A stretch of DNA of 27,809 nt from the NCBI GenBank assembly GCA_910592005.1, contig CAJVPP010000678.1, positions 1 through 27,809 on the forward strand. The letters are read 5' to 3'. Below, one piece after another: positions 1 through 12,193 of this stretch. The stretch is from Funneliformis mosseae. Taxonomy: Eukaryota > Glomeromycota > Glomeromycetes > Glomerales > Glomeraceae. The notes beneath the pieces are model-generated. The model did not search any database and had not been told where the DNA came from. It saw only the letters and a program-made list of their open reading frames with translations. The translations under genes and the position numbers were made by a program. Each line of letters starts with the position of its first letter. Position 1 is the stretch's first letter.

Positions 1-2099
1 TGTATTCCTTAACCAGCTTTAAATAAAATAATATTAGAATTTTTACCAATAATGCTAAAGAATTATAAGTTTTTTATTTAGTGAAAAAGTGTCTGAAAAC
101 TTTTGTCTACTCTCTATATTTGATTTCACCCCTAAAATACAAATATTAATTAATTAAAAACTTAATAATTATCTCTCTATTATCTTAACTGAAGCATATA
201 TAGAAAAAATAAAAGTATAAATATTATTAATAATTTAATAGTTAATCAAAATAAAATAAATCAAAAAAATAGTATTAAAAATATGATAAAAGTAATATTA
301 AAAATTTAAGACATAAATATTCTTAATGTAAGATAAAACTTTTTACACTTGCTAAAACTCATAAAGTAATTATTTAAACAATATCTAAAAAGAATATAAT
401 CAAACCTTTAATTTTTAAATCCTATTAGTTTGAAATAAATACTTCTAAAAAGCCTACAAATTTAATTAATCTGATTTGTATAATTTAAAGATCTAATCAA
501 AAAGATATTAATATATCTAATATATTTATTTCAGTTTCTTTATCAATAAATTTAACTCAATTAAAATGTTTAAAAAGTTCTAGAATATATTAAAGAAATC
601 AGTAGAATTAATAAAGATAAACAAAAATAAATTATAGTAGTTTATGATAGAATTTCTTACTATTATACATAAAATTTAAAAATAATCATCTAAAAATTCT
701 TTTAATATCCAGTCCATTTCATGAGAAAAAAAATATGTTGAAATTGAATTAATAAGTTATAGTTAGTTCTAAAGTTTCAAATTCTTTCAAATTAATATAA
801 TCTTACAATTTCTTAGAGTTATTAATTTGTAATATTTTGCATAATATCAAGGATACAAAATTGAAAATCAATTAAGATATTTTAAAAAATATACTGATCA
901 TTATAAAGTATGAGATCAGCTTATAGTATTTATTAGTATGTAATGGCTATAGAATTAGTTTAATTTTATATTATCTCTAATGTTAATCTAATTGTTAATG
1001 GTATCTCAATTAAGTTAAAAATTAAGAAAATGAATTATATAAATTAAAATATGAACACATATATTAACTTAATTATAAATCTTATATTAATTAATTTATT
1101 TATTTACTTAATTTAATTTTTAAATCTTTTTATATCTATAAGCTATAATAAATTTTTATACTAGAATAAGATTCAATCAATCTTTATTTAAATTAGTACA
1201 TGTAGAGTATTTGCTTTTATTTAGTCTGAAAGATGACATTTTTGAAATTTGACAATTTATCAAATTAAATTCAGTTATATCATAATTGGAATGGTTAAAT
1301 AAGCATCAAGGATTATATGCTATACTTGAAAAAGTCAATAAAATGCTAAAGACACTTATCCACCTATACAAACTTAAAAATATTGAAAAATTGCAGCAAG
1401 AAATTATGTAAAATTTATAGGTAAAAAAATAATATATTTGATATAATACTTATTATTTCATTCTTTCTATTTTTGATAATAGTTATAGAAGCAATATGTA
1501 TTATAATCAAATATATAGATGCTGAAAATTAGTCTACGAATGTACTTAAATTATAAAATAGAATTATAATGATTCTGAGTTCATTTAAAAAAACTGGTTT
1601 CTTAAATAATTATTGTTTTAAGAGTTTGAATAGATGTAACAAACTAAGTGAAAAATAAAATCATTTAGTATTATAGTACAAATTCAATATATAAATTATA
1701 TCAAAGAAAAATTAAATTCAACAAAATTAAACTATTAGTTATCTATTTTATTTCTATTAATATTGATGAAGTATAAATATAATCAGTAGAAGGTTCAATA
1801 AAAAAAGAAGAACTTGTATTAATAATCAAATCACTAATTAAATCTTTAAATAAGATTAATTTGTTACAGTTTTAGGAGTTAAAATTGAAAAGAAAGATAA
1901 ATTATTAGTTATTTTACAAGAAATTTGATATTTAACTAATAGTAATAAAATGAATTAAAAAAAAGTTAGAAATTCTAAATTTTCTTTGAATTATAAATAA
2001 CTAATTTCTTTTTATTCATATATTTTTGTAAAATTGATTTCAATATCATATAGACATTAGAACATTTGATCATTGCTATATTTAGAAATTCTATATAAA
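1..2099. other. AT-rich, CpG-depleted decayed DNA without an intact gene
   Basis: No open frame of useful length is present on either strand. The stretch is almost entirely A and T, with frequent stops in all frames. Read base by base, positions 1-3031 contain a single CG dinucleotide, at 1537-1538, whereas CpG is common in the gene-bearing parts of the window. The minus-strand relic at 2100-3536 may extend leftward into this stretch, but I found no convincing peptide match below about 2100. I infer old, once-methylated transposon or repeat DNA that has decayed by C-to-T change. Confidence 0.6.
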
Positions 2100-3536
2100 G
2101 AAAAACACTAGACTTTAATATAATTTTTTTTATTAACTTTTTATAATTCTTAAATATAAAATAAAAAAAGTTTTTTTAAAAAATAATATACTAATAAAAC
2201 TATTTTTGGTTATTTAATGATAAATGAAATAGGCTTAATATAAGCAAAATGATTTAATTTTATGAAATAATATTTCTATATATAATGTTTTTTAATAAAT
2301 ATTTAGTCAAGCTAAATAGTAATAATTAGTGTAACTTGTTAATTTAAATACTTATTTATAAATAGAATAAGATTTAATACATTAAAATAATCTTGAATTA
2401 AATGAAAATGTTATTTTTTTGAATCCAATTAATTAAAGGTCTTTTATAGATCACTTTTTTTTTATTTAATAATATTAACATTATAAATATGTATTGTTAA
2501 TACTTCAATTTTATTATAATTATTAACTTTTAATTGCTTTTGCAAAATCTAAAAGGCTGATATTGATTGATTAAATATGTGCAAACTCTTTATACTTTAA
2601 CATTTGATACATTGTGAATTGATATATCATGAAAAATAAGTGATATAAAAGGTGATTTTATAATTGATTTACTACACATATAATAAAGTGTTTTGCAACT
2701 TATATAAAAACTGTGTATGGTTTGCAAAATTCATGAGTTGCATGATAATCATCTATATTATAATCATAAAACATATAATAAAAAAAAAAAATAGATTTAA
2801 TATATAGTATATATATATAACATTTATTTATTTAATTTTATTTATATAATTACATTTTTTATAAAATGTTTTTTAACATTTATTACATATTCTTTTTGAA
2901 ATTTTTTTTTGAAAATTATTTAATGTTTTAGCATATGTTGAATATCAAGGCTTAATATTGTATTAACAGTATCCCATGTTACACCTAATGCTATTATCTA
3001 ATTTACTGTATGTTGATTAACAAATTTGTTTCGTAAGCCTAATATCATAATGATTGATTTTTTAGTTTTATTTATATTGTGAGCAGAACGTTTTTTAGAA
3101 ATGTTAAATTCATCATAAAATTAAAAAAAACCCCCTTAAGTTGAGGATCACTATTTTCAATCATATACTCAAATCTTGACGGAAGTAATTCTAAATTTGA
3201 TGTTCTTGACGTTGCTGGTGATATAGTACTTTTGTTAATGTTTGTATTTTCGAAGTTAATGTGAAATCTTTGCATTGATTCTATGTTGGCATTGATCTTA
3301 ATTTAATTTTATGTTAATATAATTAAAAAAGTAACATTAACTAAAAATCATTATTGTACTTACCTATATTATTATTTAAGAGTTCTATCTGTTCTAATAC
3401 TTTCCTTTTTTTTGAATTGCTACTTTTTTTGATTAAGCTTTCGTCTCCGTTGACCCCTATCAGCTTCTACTATACTGCAATAGTGTGAATGACAAAGTTG
3501 TTTTCCTATTTCAAGATAAGGATATGTTTGTAACAT
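2100..3536 (-). pseudogene. Decayed multi-exon gene of a Rhizophagus-type multicopy family
   Basis: Scattered coding remnants run in order along the minus strand. A 38-codon piece at 3536-3420 holds a Cys/His cluster (KQLCHSHYCSIVEADRGQRR). A GTAAGT donor at 3363 and an AG acceptor before 3296 fit a 67-nt intron. A 67-codon open piece at 3275-3072 includes the string SRFEYMIENSDPQLKGV. Shorter pieces follow, with LGLRNKFVNQHTVN near 3040, LGVTWDTVNTILSLDI near 2960, NIDDYHATHEFCKPYT near 2750 and LSLFHLSLNNQK near 2220. They are separated by stops and lie in different frames, so at least two frameshifts occurred. The order and the NIDDYH and LHxSLN-like strings recall a high-copy uncharacterised, probably transposon-related, Rhizophagus family; this is from memory and unverified. 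The left edge is uncertain. Confidence 0.5.
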
Positions 3537-4854
3537 TTGATTTTACAGCATTGTTCATATGCAAACTTCGTAATAACACGAAACCTAACATTTATATGTG
3601 TGCAATTTGTAATGGAACAGGGTCCTAAATTTTTAATTTTCATATTTTTAAATTAATAAATCATAATTCACGTGAAAATTATAACCAATCACAGTTCGTG
3701 TTGTTTATTAAAATAGCCAATTATTTCAGTTATGCTAATAATCCAAGCTTGATAACTTACGGCATCCAAGAGAGAAAATATGAGACCCTTTGCAGTAGAA
3801 AAGGGAGAAACTACCGGGAAAAATAAAAATGAATTAATGCTAAATCTGAATATCATATTTGGCTTTTAAAAAGTAAAATTCCAAAACATTTGCGAGGGTT
3901 TCTCGAGTGTGATAACAAGGCACGTATGATAGTATTCATTGGAATCACGTGGAATCTCATGATAAAGTATTAAAATATTTTAGCAAAGTTTCATTTGGTG
4001 ATTGGAGAGGATGAAAGTTGCTGTCAGGAAAGTGAATATGATGAACATATAAGGAATACTGAAGCAAACGATCTTTTTTGCAAGATTACAATCTCTTCTG
4101 AAAAAAATGAAGAAATCTGGGAATGCATGTTCTTTTCTTTTTTTTTTTTTTTATTACTCTATTTTTTTTTTATAATTATTATCCTTATTTTTATTTTTAT
4201 CTTTTTTTGGGGAACTTTTGTCCTTTCGAAATCTTTGAAATAAAAATCCTAAAGGGTTCCCCGAATTCATCATTTTCACGTTAAAATATTACGCCATTAA
4301 TAAATCGCCGATTCCCGCGAACGAACTTTCCAGTGGCGTCAACTATATTTATTCTGCATAGACTTCACACATACACACTTACACCCCTTAAACTTTATTT
4401 TATTTTTTTTTTACATTATGCTCAAGCACAATATGATTAATAAAACCATTTCGTTTTCAACCCATAAATGATCTAAATACGATTACTAACCACGTTGATA
4501 TAAATAGGTACCATTGGAATTCCCTGTATATTTAGGGAAAATAAAACAGATTAGATTTAATTTAATGACGAATATTCTAGATCACTATCTTTTCACGAGA
4601 TTTTCGTTGAGTGCATTGCATTATAGTATGTGCCTTCATAAATGTTTCATGCACCAATTCGGTTAATAAAAAAAAAAAAAAAAAAAAAAAATTTCGTTTA
4701 TTTATATTTATAGGATTTTCTTTCCGTCTTTCCTAATAAAAAAAAAATAATTATAAAAAAAAAACAAGATTTATTAAAAAATAAAAATTACAATAAATTA
4801 AAAAATAATAATTAAAAAGAATTAAAAAAAAAAAACAAGCGTTATTAAAAAAAA
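3537..4854. other. Intergenic region upstream of the first BTB-TLDc gene
   Basis: No gene is supported. CpG content is normal here, unlike the region to the left. An open stretch at 3995-4243 begins with charged residues and then becomes a run of Phe/Ile/Leu encoded by T-rich sequence. It could be a stray exon, since a TTTTAG acceptor-like site lies just before it near 3980, but nothing in it is recognisable. A long A run occupies about 4668-4690 and A-rich sequence fills the last 120 bases before the start codon at 4855, as expected for an AT-rich fungal leader. Confidence 0.5.
4499..4506 (+). promoter_or_regulatory. Possible TATA box of the 4855 gene
   Basis: TATAAATA lies about 350 nt upstream of the ATG at 4855. 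The match is canonical, but such strings are common in AT-rich DNA and the leader would be long, so the assignment is tentative. Confidence 0.3.
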
Positions 4855-6495
4855 ATGAACTTCAAATATTATCAAAAGTTATCACTTGATTTGGCAGAAC
4901 TCTACGAGGATGATGCGTTCTGTGATGTTATCATTGAAGCGGGACACGCCCCAAACAATAAAATATTTCGTACGCATTCGCTCATTCTAAACTATAGGTC
5001 AACTTATTTTCGTAGAAAATTATCTCAAGAGTCCGCGAATGGAAGAATTAAATTCAAGTTCAACGTCTCTTGTGAGGTCATTCAAGTCATGCTCAAGTAA
5101 GTAATTGCGAACACCACTATTCCCCGTATGATGAAAATCAAATATTAAGTTGATTTCTCGTCAATTAGATACATCTACACCGGAGTGCTCTCTTTGGAAG
5201 ATCAAAGTCCTTGCGAATTGCTAAACCTGTTGATCATAACCGAAAAATTTCACCTCACAGAATTAACCGATCATTTGCAACAATACATACTGGAACATCA
5301 CACCCCTTGGTTACGACAACATTTTGAACTCGTTCATAGGACAAGTTATCAACATCAAACATTTCACGAGTTACAAAAATTTTGTTCATACTTAATTAAG
5401 AATACCCCAGAGATAATATTTCATTCGCAAGATTTTACATCGATTCAAGAGAACTTTTTAATTTCACTCTTACAACGTGAACATTTGGGAATAAAAGAAG
5501 TGCAAGTATGGCATCATCTCATTCGATGGGGCATGGCGCAAAATCCAAGCCTAACACCTGATCCCGCAAGTTGGTCTTTAGACGATTTCAAGACCTTGGA
5601 ATCGAATTTGAAACGTTGTATCCCCTTGATTAGATTTTTTGAATTAACCTCTCAAGAATTTTATGATAAAGTTCGCCCTTATAGACGAATTTTACCCTCC
5701 CAACTTTACGAAGATTTAATGAAATATTATATGAAATCTAATAGCCAATCACCTTTAAATATCTTACCGCCTAGAAGAATTGCCGCTTCGATATATAACA
5801 TTAAGAATCATAGTCGACCAAATTCCCGACCTGGTTCCCGACCTGGTTCTCGACCCGGTTCTCGACCCAATTCTCGATCCAATTCCCGATCAAATTCTCG
5901 CCCAAGTTCTCCTCTTTTACAATCACCTGCTTATTTTAGAATCGATGATATCGATTCGGAATTAATTACATGCGAAAACGCGAGTCTCATCGCAAATTGG
6001 ATTGGTCGTAAGGATTATTTCGATTTTACGGATAGCCCTTTTGAGTTTAAATTATTATTTCGTGGTAGCATCGATGGGTTGTCTCCAACGAATTTTCATA
6101 AAATATGTGATAATAAATTATCCACTTTGGTCATAATAAAAGTGTATGGTACAGGTGAAATAATCGGAGGTTACAATCCTATAAGGTGGAAATCTCTAAA
6201 GGGTTCTTGGGGAAATACCGAAGATAGCTTTATATTTTCTCTACGTGGTCAAAATCACAATTTAACAAGTCCAATATTAAGTAAACTTGTGAAAGGTCAA
6301 AGTACTTATGCTTTAAATTATGAGCCGAACCTCGGCCCTTCCTTTGGGATTTCCGATTTAAAGATTGAGGGAAGCAATTTTAGAAATGAGAGTAAATGTT
6401 ATTGTTTGAAGGGATGTTATGAGAAAAGTATTAGAACAACTTCAGGATTTTTTTCCATAGAAGATTATGAAGTATTTCAGGTTAGAAAAAAATGA
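4855..6495 (+). CDS. BTB-BACK-TLDc domain protein (paralog 1, with Arg/Pro/Ser linker)
   Basis: Two exons, 4855-5096 and 5169-6495, with a 72-nt intron (GTAAGT donor, TTAG acceptor) in phase 2, give 522 aa. The join restores the BTB helix ending KYIYTG. Residues about 15-115 are a BTB/POZ fold (CDVIIEAG, then FRTHSLIL and RSTYFR). Residues about 120-230 are a BACK-type helical region (VWHHLIRWGMAQ). Residues 297-328 are an eight-fold tetrapeptide linker. Residues about 338-518 are a TLDc domain (FEFKLLFRGS, GGYNPIRW, SFIFSL, LGPSFG, YEVFQ). BTB-BACK proteins usually act as Cul3 ubiquitin-ligase adaptors, and TLDc proteins are linked to oxidative stress and V-ATPase regulation. The target of this protein is unknown. 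It faces its paralog tail to tail, 193 nt apart. An AATAAA lies at 6605-6610. Confidence 0.93.
5815..5910 (+). repeat. Eight 12-bp in-frame tandem repeats coding an R-[PS]-x-S linker
   Basis: Eight consecutive 12-bp units each encode Arg-(Pro/Ser)-(Asn/Gly/Ser)-Ser, residues 297-328 of the BTB-BACK-TLDc protein. The units differ mainly at third codon positions and at the third residue (Asn at both ends of the array, Gly in the middle three). This suggests unit duplication followed by drift. Neither paralog in the window (6689-8242 and 22770-24277) has this array at the BACK-TLDc junction. The basic, Ser-rich sequence is probably a flexible, phosphorylatable linker. Confidence 0.9.
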
Positions 6496-6688
6496 ACTTT
6501 TTTAGTGAAATATTTCAATATATACAATTAGAATTCAATGTAGACAATGTAGAGATGATTTTTTGAATTTATATTTTTTTTTATTTGTAAAGGAAGGAAT
6601 GAGGAATAAAAAAAAAAAAAAAGTAATTTTGATTATAATATATAATAATGAAGTTGGTTCTTAATATTTTATAAAGAAATTTTATTTC

Positions 6689-8242
6689 TCAAGGAATTTT
6701 TTTGATGATTCTAAAAACCTCATATTCGTCCACCCAAAATTTAGATTTCTTCATGATGCTTTTCTCGTAGCTTTTCTTAAAGCAATTACCTGTACATCCA
6801 TAAGCATCATCAAATCCCAAATATAATTTTAAATCAGAGATACCACCACCAAAACAAGGACCCAACGCCCTATACTGAAAAATCGCCTCATCGGGTTCTT
6901 TTATCTTTGAATATATCGTATTTTGTAAATTCTTATCACCCAAGGAAAAGATAAAACTCTTATTCGTTTTGTAATAGGTTTTCTTGGAGGAATCCCAATT
7001 CAAGGGATTGTAACCTCCTAACAATTCCCCAGAAGTGTGAACCCTCAAGATGGTTATAGTTGGACCCTTCAAATCACATAATTCATGAAAGACTTTATAC
7101 CCAAACCCATTCCTACTACCTCTTACAAGTAAATGAAATTCAAAAGGAATATTTTGATATGATACATGCTTATCATTTGTCAACCAATCGCATATTAACG
7201 CCAAATGTTTCGAATCAATCAAAACCGAATCGATTCCATCCTGATGTTGATTGGATGGTGGTTTTGACTCATAATTTTCCAAGATCTGATCATAAAAATC
7301 GTCATTAAAAGCTTGCTTAAAAGGGGCAACCCTTTCTAAGAAATCATTCCTGTTTATGGATGCAAAATTAATTAAACGAATGCATGGTTGGATTAAACTA
7401 TTTAATGTCAAGAAATTTTCATTAGTCCAACTTTCATTTTCCATCGATGACAGGCACGAATCTTGCGCTCTCCCCCATCCGACCACCTTATTCCATAAAT
7501 CTATTTCTCGCATGACAAGATTATTACATTTTAAAAGAGTGATTAATGTTTCTTGTGTGATAAGGTTGAAATCTTCGTGCTCGAACATGATTGAAGGATC
7601 CTGCTCCATCGTTTTAACACAAAACGCGAGTAATTTTGTGAAATGGTGATGCTGCGATGCAAATGTTTGAACTTGAACAAAATGTTTTAGTAACTGGTCA
7701 AAATCTTGAAGAAGGTAATCTTCAATGTAACCAAAGATCTCAGTTAAGCACAATTCGTCTGCCGCAGTGAGGACAGATAGAATCACTGGCACATCAAGTT
7801 CTAGTAATTCAAGAGAACCACCATAGATATATCTATTATTAATATCCATCAAAAGATTTTTTTTTCACACCAAGTAATCGAATTTTAAAATTCAATCTTT
7901 CCACAAAAAAAAACGCAAGATACAACAAAATAAAATAAAATAAAATAAAAAATAAAAATAAAAATAAAACAAAAAAAAAAATTTTTACTTGAGTACAACT
8001 TCGAAAACCTTTGGTGATATATTTGGTTTATTAAATATTATCATGTTTCCCTGTTTTTTTATCCAATCGCTTGATAAAGCGGCGTTAAAATAAGGCGAAC
8101 GTGTTCGTAATACGAGTGAATGCGCTCGAAATTCTTGATAATCGAGCTCATGACCCACTTGAATGATAACATCAAAGTATGCATCGGAATCAAGAAGTTT
8201 GGTGTAATCTCGTGATAAAAAAGAGAAAAATTGGTATGACAT
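6689..8242 (-). CDS. BTB-BACK-TLDc domain protein (paralog 2)
   Basis: Two exons on the minus strand, 8242-7989 and 7832-6689, give 465 aa. The 156-nt intron has a GTAAAA donor and an ATAG acceptor in phase 2, at the same place in the BTB domain as in the other two copies (VVLK, then YIYGG). BTB covers about residues 15-110 (FDVIIQVG, FRAHSLVL, RSPYF). BACK covers about 120-240 (LWNKVVGWGRAQ). TLDc covers about 286-460 (FEFHLLVRGS, GGYNPLNW, SFIFSL, LGPCFGGGISDL, YEVFRI). It lacks the Arg/Pro/Ser linker of its neighbour. By family a Cul3-type adaptor is likely, but substrate and TLDc role are unknown. The antisense open frames at 7060-7308 and 7356-7649 are shadows of this gene. Confidence 0.93.
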
Positions 8243-11200
8243 AATTGTCAGGGAAGAGTTTAAGATTCGAGTTTTTTTTTAAAAAAAAAAAAAAAAAAAA
8301 GAAAAATTTAGCAAAGAGAGTGAAATATTTTTTCGAGTGTTGTGTATGCATTTGCTTATTTTAATCTTTTTTTGTTACACCAAATAGCCCAGCCAAGTCA
8401 AATAATACAGGTTTTAACGGTAACCGGCATATTCTCACTTCACCAAAATTCGTTAACAACTTGTGCAATGCACATGTTGTAAATGCTACAATAAAGTTAA
8501 AATGACGCAACAAAAAATCGTGTTAAAATTGAATTGGCTTTCTCACCCCTAGAATCAAAATTTATTAACCTTTGATCTATCTTATTTTGATGTAACGTTT
8601 TGTAACATAACGTAGTAGAATATAAATATAAATGTTCGTTTGTATTATGTCCAAAACGATCATTTGTCCATTATTATCTGTATTTGGGAATTTGTCCCTC
8701 CAACATTGCCAACAATTCAATTCATCCTTCAAAAAGCGATGCTTATTATCACAAAATGTTAATGTTTGCTGTACGTGCAATAGTTCGATGTATCAATGAC
8801 GAATCGGTCTAGCAAACAATTATTCTTTTAACAAGCTGGAACGTGGATATCATGATAATTCTTGGGGTATCATTCAATGCACTCATTGTGGGCATCTTGA
8901 ATTAATCTCTTTACTAAGCAAATATTACCCATTTCCAAGAATTTGGCATAGTGGTTTTGACTTTTCTCGATTACACTACCTTTGCTACGTTTCTTTTGTC
9001 TAGATTGTTTGAATACATCAATATGAATTTTTTTTTTTGATACTTTACTCTTTCTGGGTCCTATGAATGGCAATTTCGTCATCCGTATGCGGGTAAATTA
9101 GATGCAGTCTCTTGTGGCATGTAATTTTTGCAGCAGGGATGAATTTATGGTTCGCTATCTTAAACGTGATTTGGTGCATAGGCAAGGTGGATGTTTTGAA
9201 TTCTAAATTATGGAAACCATCAATAAGTTGTGGTTCCTAAATAAGTTTTGTTATATAAACTATCGATCAAAATGTATTACATCATAAAATATTTAGTCTG
9301 CTAATACAATCATGTTTACCAATATAAAAATATCAAATATAATTATCACGCAAAACATTCATAATTTAACGTGGAAAATTTAAATTTTTTAAATGACTAA
9401 TTTCTTGGTTTTTATTATCAAAGCTCTTTTTATTTTCTTGTTCTAAAATTTTTAAGTTCGGCGATTTTTAATATGGAACAAAATAATGTTTCACATGGAA
9501 ACTTTAGCTATTCACGTTTTCCTTTTAAAATAAAATTATTTTCATTATTAATTTCCATAAGCTAATAATTTGATGGTATAAAACGCGATAATGTCAACAA
9601 CAAATTGTGCTGTAAGATAATGCTATCTATTCATTCATTTCATTCACTATGAACAGTTAGAAGGCAATTTGTATTTTCAAATTCTAACCAGAACATCGAT
9701 CCTGTCTTCGTCATTAACGCGTTTCTATTTCTTTAAGAACGTTTTTAGAGTCCGCATCATTAGTAATATTTTATTTTCCGATGCAAATAGTAAACACTCA
9801 ATATAAATAACCTTGGAATAAATGCTACTTTTATTTACCTTGATTAAAAACGTTTTTTAAAACAGTAAATGCTTTTGCTTTTTTTTTACGTATGATGAGA
9901 TGGCGTGATATTTTTGGGGCCATTTGCCATTAATTCGGTGAAAATTGTATGGTGTGATGGTATGATTATGGCCTCATCTTCCAAAATACTAGATCATTTA
10001 ACGTCTTCTAAAATATTTTAGGTTCAAGAATACGAAATTAAAAATATTTAGTTACAATAGTGATAAATCAAGATACAGAAAATATTTCTTTTAATAAAAA
10101 ATTATTATTTATATCTTTAATATTATAAATTCTAAAATATATTTATAAAATACATAAATAAGTTGTGAGAATATAGATATATAAATTAAAATAGCTTACC
10201 GTCCGATCAGATCCTTTATGTGGCAATTCTCATCGATTTCATCCTTGTAGAGTTTCTTTTTTGACTTGACTAATTAATCGAACGTAGCCTGATGAATAAA
10301 AATCCTGTTCCATGCGACTTTGACAGAAATAATTTGATCTTTCCAAGCATTCGAACTATATGCCTTTATAGTTAAATGTATCTTATGGAAACTGAGATGC
10401 GATGGGTCTGAAAGTATTTGATGATTAAGAAGATATCACATCAAAAAAAAAAGAAAGAATAAAAATATACAATATGTTGTATGCGCATATTTCCTCAAGA
10501 GTTAAGTTCGAAAAAGGCATGTAATTGTTTTTTTATCTGTTTATTAATTTGAGATTTACGATCAAATTGTATCATGATCCCATTTCCATGTTCGTTCACT
10601 TTCACATTGATTTACGGACGATCACTTTTGGCTTGCTATCAGTGTATGCGCGTCTGCCGATTTTAATTTAATATATCTAAAAATAAATTAAAATTAAAAA
10701 TAAATATCATCGCACTACTGATTGTGCTAATTTCTCATTCCACAAGTTTTGCTCGATTTAAAAATATAAATACAAATTATTATAATTTTCATAATATATC
10801 TGCATGCAAAAGTCGAACCACACGTGCCAGCGGCATATTATGCAAGCAAACTGTTTGTTTTCTGTGACTATGAAGCCTAAAGGTAATCCTCACGAGGGGG
10901 GATCAGAATTGTTTCCCTAATTTAATTTTAAAGAATTATTTTTATTAGAAAATTATTTATCGTTTTTCTCTTTGTTATCAAAAAAAAAGAAAAAAAAAAG
11001 ATGGACACGGGGCGTCATACTAATCATTATCCCCTATGATTGTGTAAATATTTAAATAATTCTTATTAGTTTATCTTGAGGTATTCAAATATTGTATATT
11101 GAAATTTTTATATTCTAACATGAAACAGATTTTTGAAATTGACCGCTCGGAACTTCATAGTAATATTAGCACAAAGGAAACTTGGAAGCATGTAAATTTT

Positions 11201-12193
11201 GGAAAAGATTTCCATGTATAAAAAAAATGATTGATGTTATTTTACTCTGGAGACAATAAATCTAGAGCGGTCTTTATTTGCCAAATTCATTGAAGCAAGC
11301 ATTGGAATCAAATTCCTGGATGAATATGATTCGAAATTTTCATTCCGGAAAAAGTTATAACAATTAAAGGACAAAAAAAAATTATTTTAATATTATTAGC
11401 TGCGCAATAATGTCGAACAGGATGAATTCGAATTTACCTACATTTAAAATTTTATTGCGGATCATTATTAAGACTTGAGAGGTTAAAAGCTAATCATAAA
11501 TAAAAGTTTACATTTTTTAAATTTGAAAAAAAAAAAATCGATTTATCTCTTTCTACATGGTCTAAAAAGCAACTTGGGAGTACCTCCCATTCTGATTATA
11601 TTAAATCCTCATTACTTGTATAAAATTTAAAAGACGATCGTCGATCGCAACCAAATGACCATTGTGGATATAAACAGTTATTAGTTAGTAATACAAATAA
11701 ATATGCAAGAAATTATTGCTTCGTCAAAAAAAAAAATAGGTTAATTGAAGAAATCCTTTTAATTAGTTTATTTATTGTCTTTTTCGGATATCGATCCGAC
11801 TTATCCGTTAAACCCCGATATCTCTAATCCAGTTAAGAATAGATTTTATTTATTGGAATTCTTTTTAGAACAATTCGAATTAGTGGAATCTCGCGCTTTA
11901 TTGACCCGTTTGGTCATGCAAGTCTGACTAATTTTTTAAATGTCTAATCAAGTAATAATTATAGTTCATCCTATGGCACAAAACGAGGATTTAACAATCC
12001 AAAATCGATAAAATTTTATTTATTTCAAAAAAAACAAGATACAACCAATTAAAATTACGTTCTTTTTTTGTGTGTATGTGTGAGTGTGCAGTGTTGAGTG
12101 CGTGTGTTTACTCGCAGCTTGAACCAGCCAAGCGTTAAGTATGTATATTATATTAAGATTATTATATTAAAAATTATTCTTTCGTTTGAATCG
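8243..12193. other. Gap of 3.9 kb with no recognised gene; a few coding-like fragments
   Basis: T9 followed by A20 sits at 8272-8300, just upstream of the minus-strand BTB start. Plus-strand frames at about 8690-9005 and 9102-9206 carry Cys pairs (CCTCNSS, CTHCGH, then CNFCSRDEF) but are broken by stops and a frame change. A minus-strand 70-codon frame overlaps at 8870-9082. A minus-strand open stretch near 10430-10200 (including HLTIKAYSSNAWKDQIISVK) and a 33-codon plus-strand ORF at 11120-11221 also look coding-like. None was recognised or could be joined into a gene. TTTATT strings at 12015-12024 are AATAAA on the minus strand and could end the transcript of the 12194-12787 gene. GT-rich sequence fills 12067-12108. 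Confidence 0.4.

Noticed and set aside
1..3031. AT-rich block as a mitochondrial insertion
   Set aside because: No mitochondrial gene or tRNA was seen, and its right end carries remnants of an intron-containing nuclear gene.
3995..4243. 82-codon plus-strand ORF with a hydrophobic Phe/Ile tail that could look like a membrane helix
   Set aside because: The tail is encoded by T-rich low-complexity DNA and there is no proper ATG or recognisable domain; kept only as a possible stray exon.
7060..7649. Two plus-strand ORFs (7060-7308, 7356-7649)
   Set aside because: They lie antisense inside the TLDc and BACK coding sequence of the minus-strand gene and have no domain signal.
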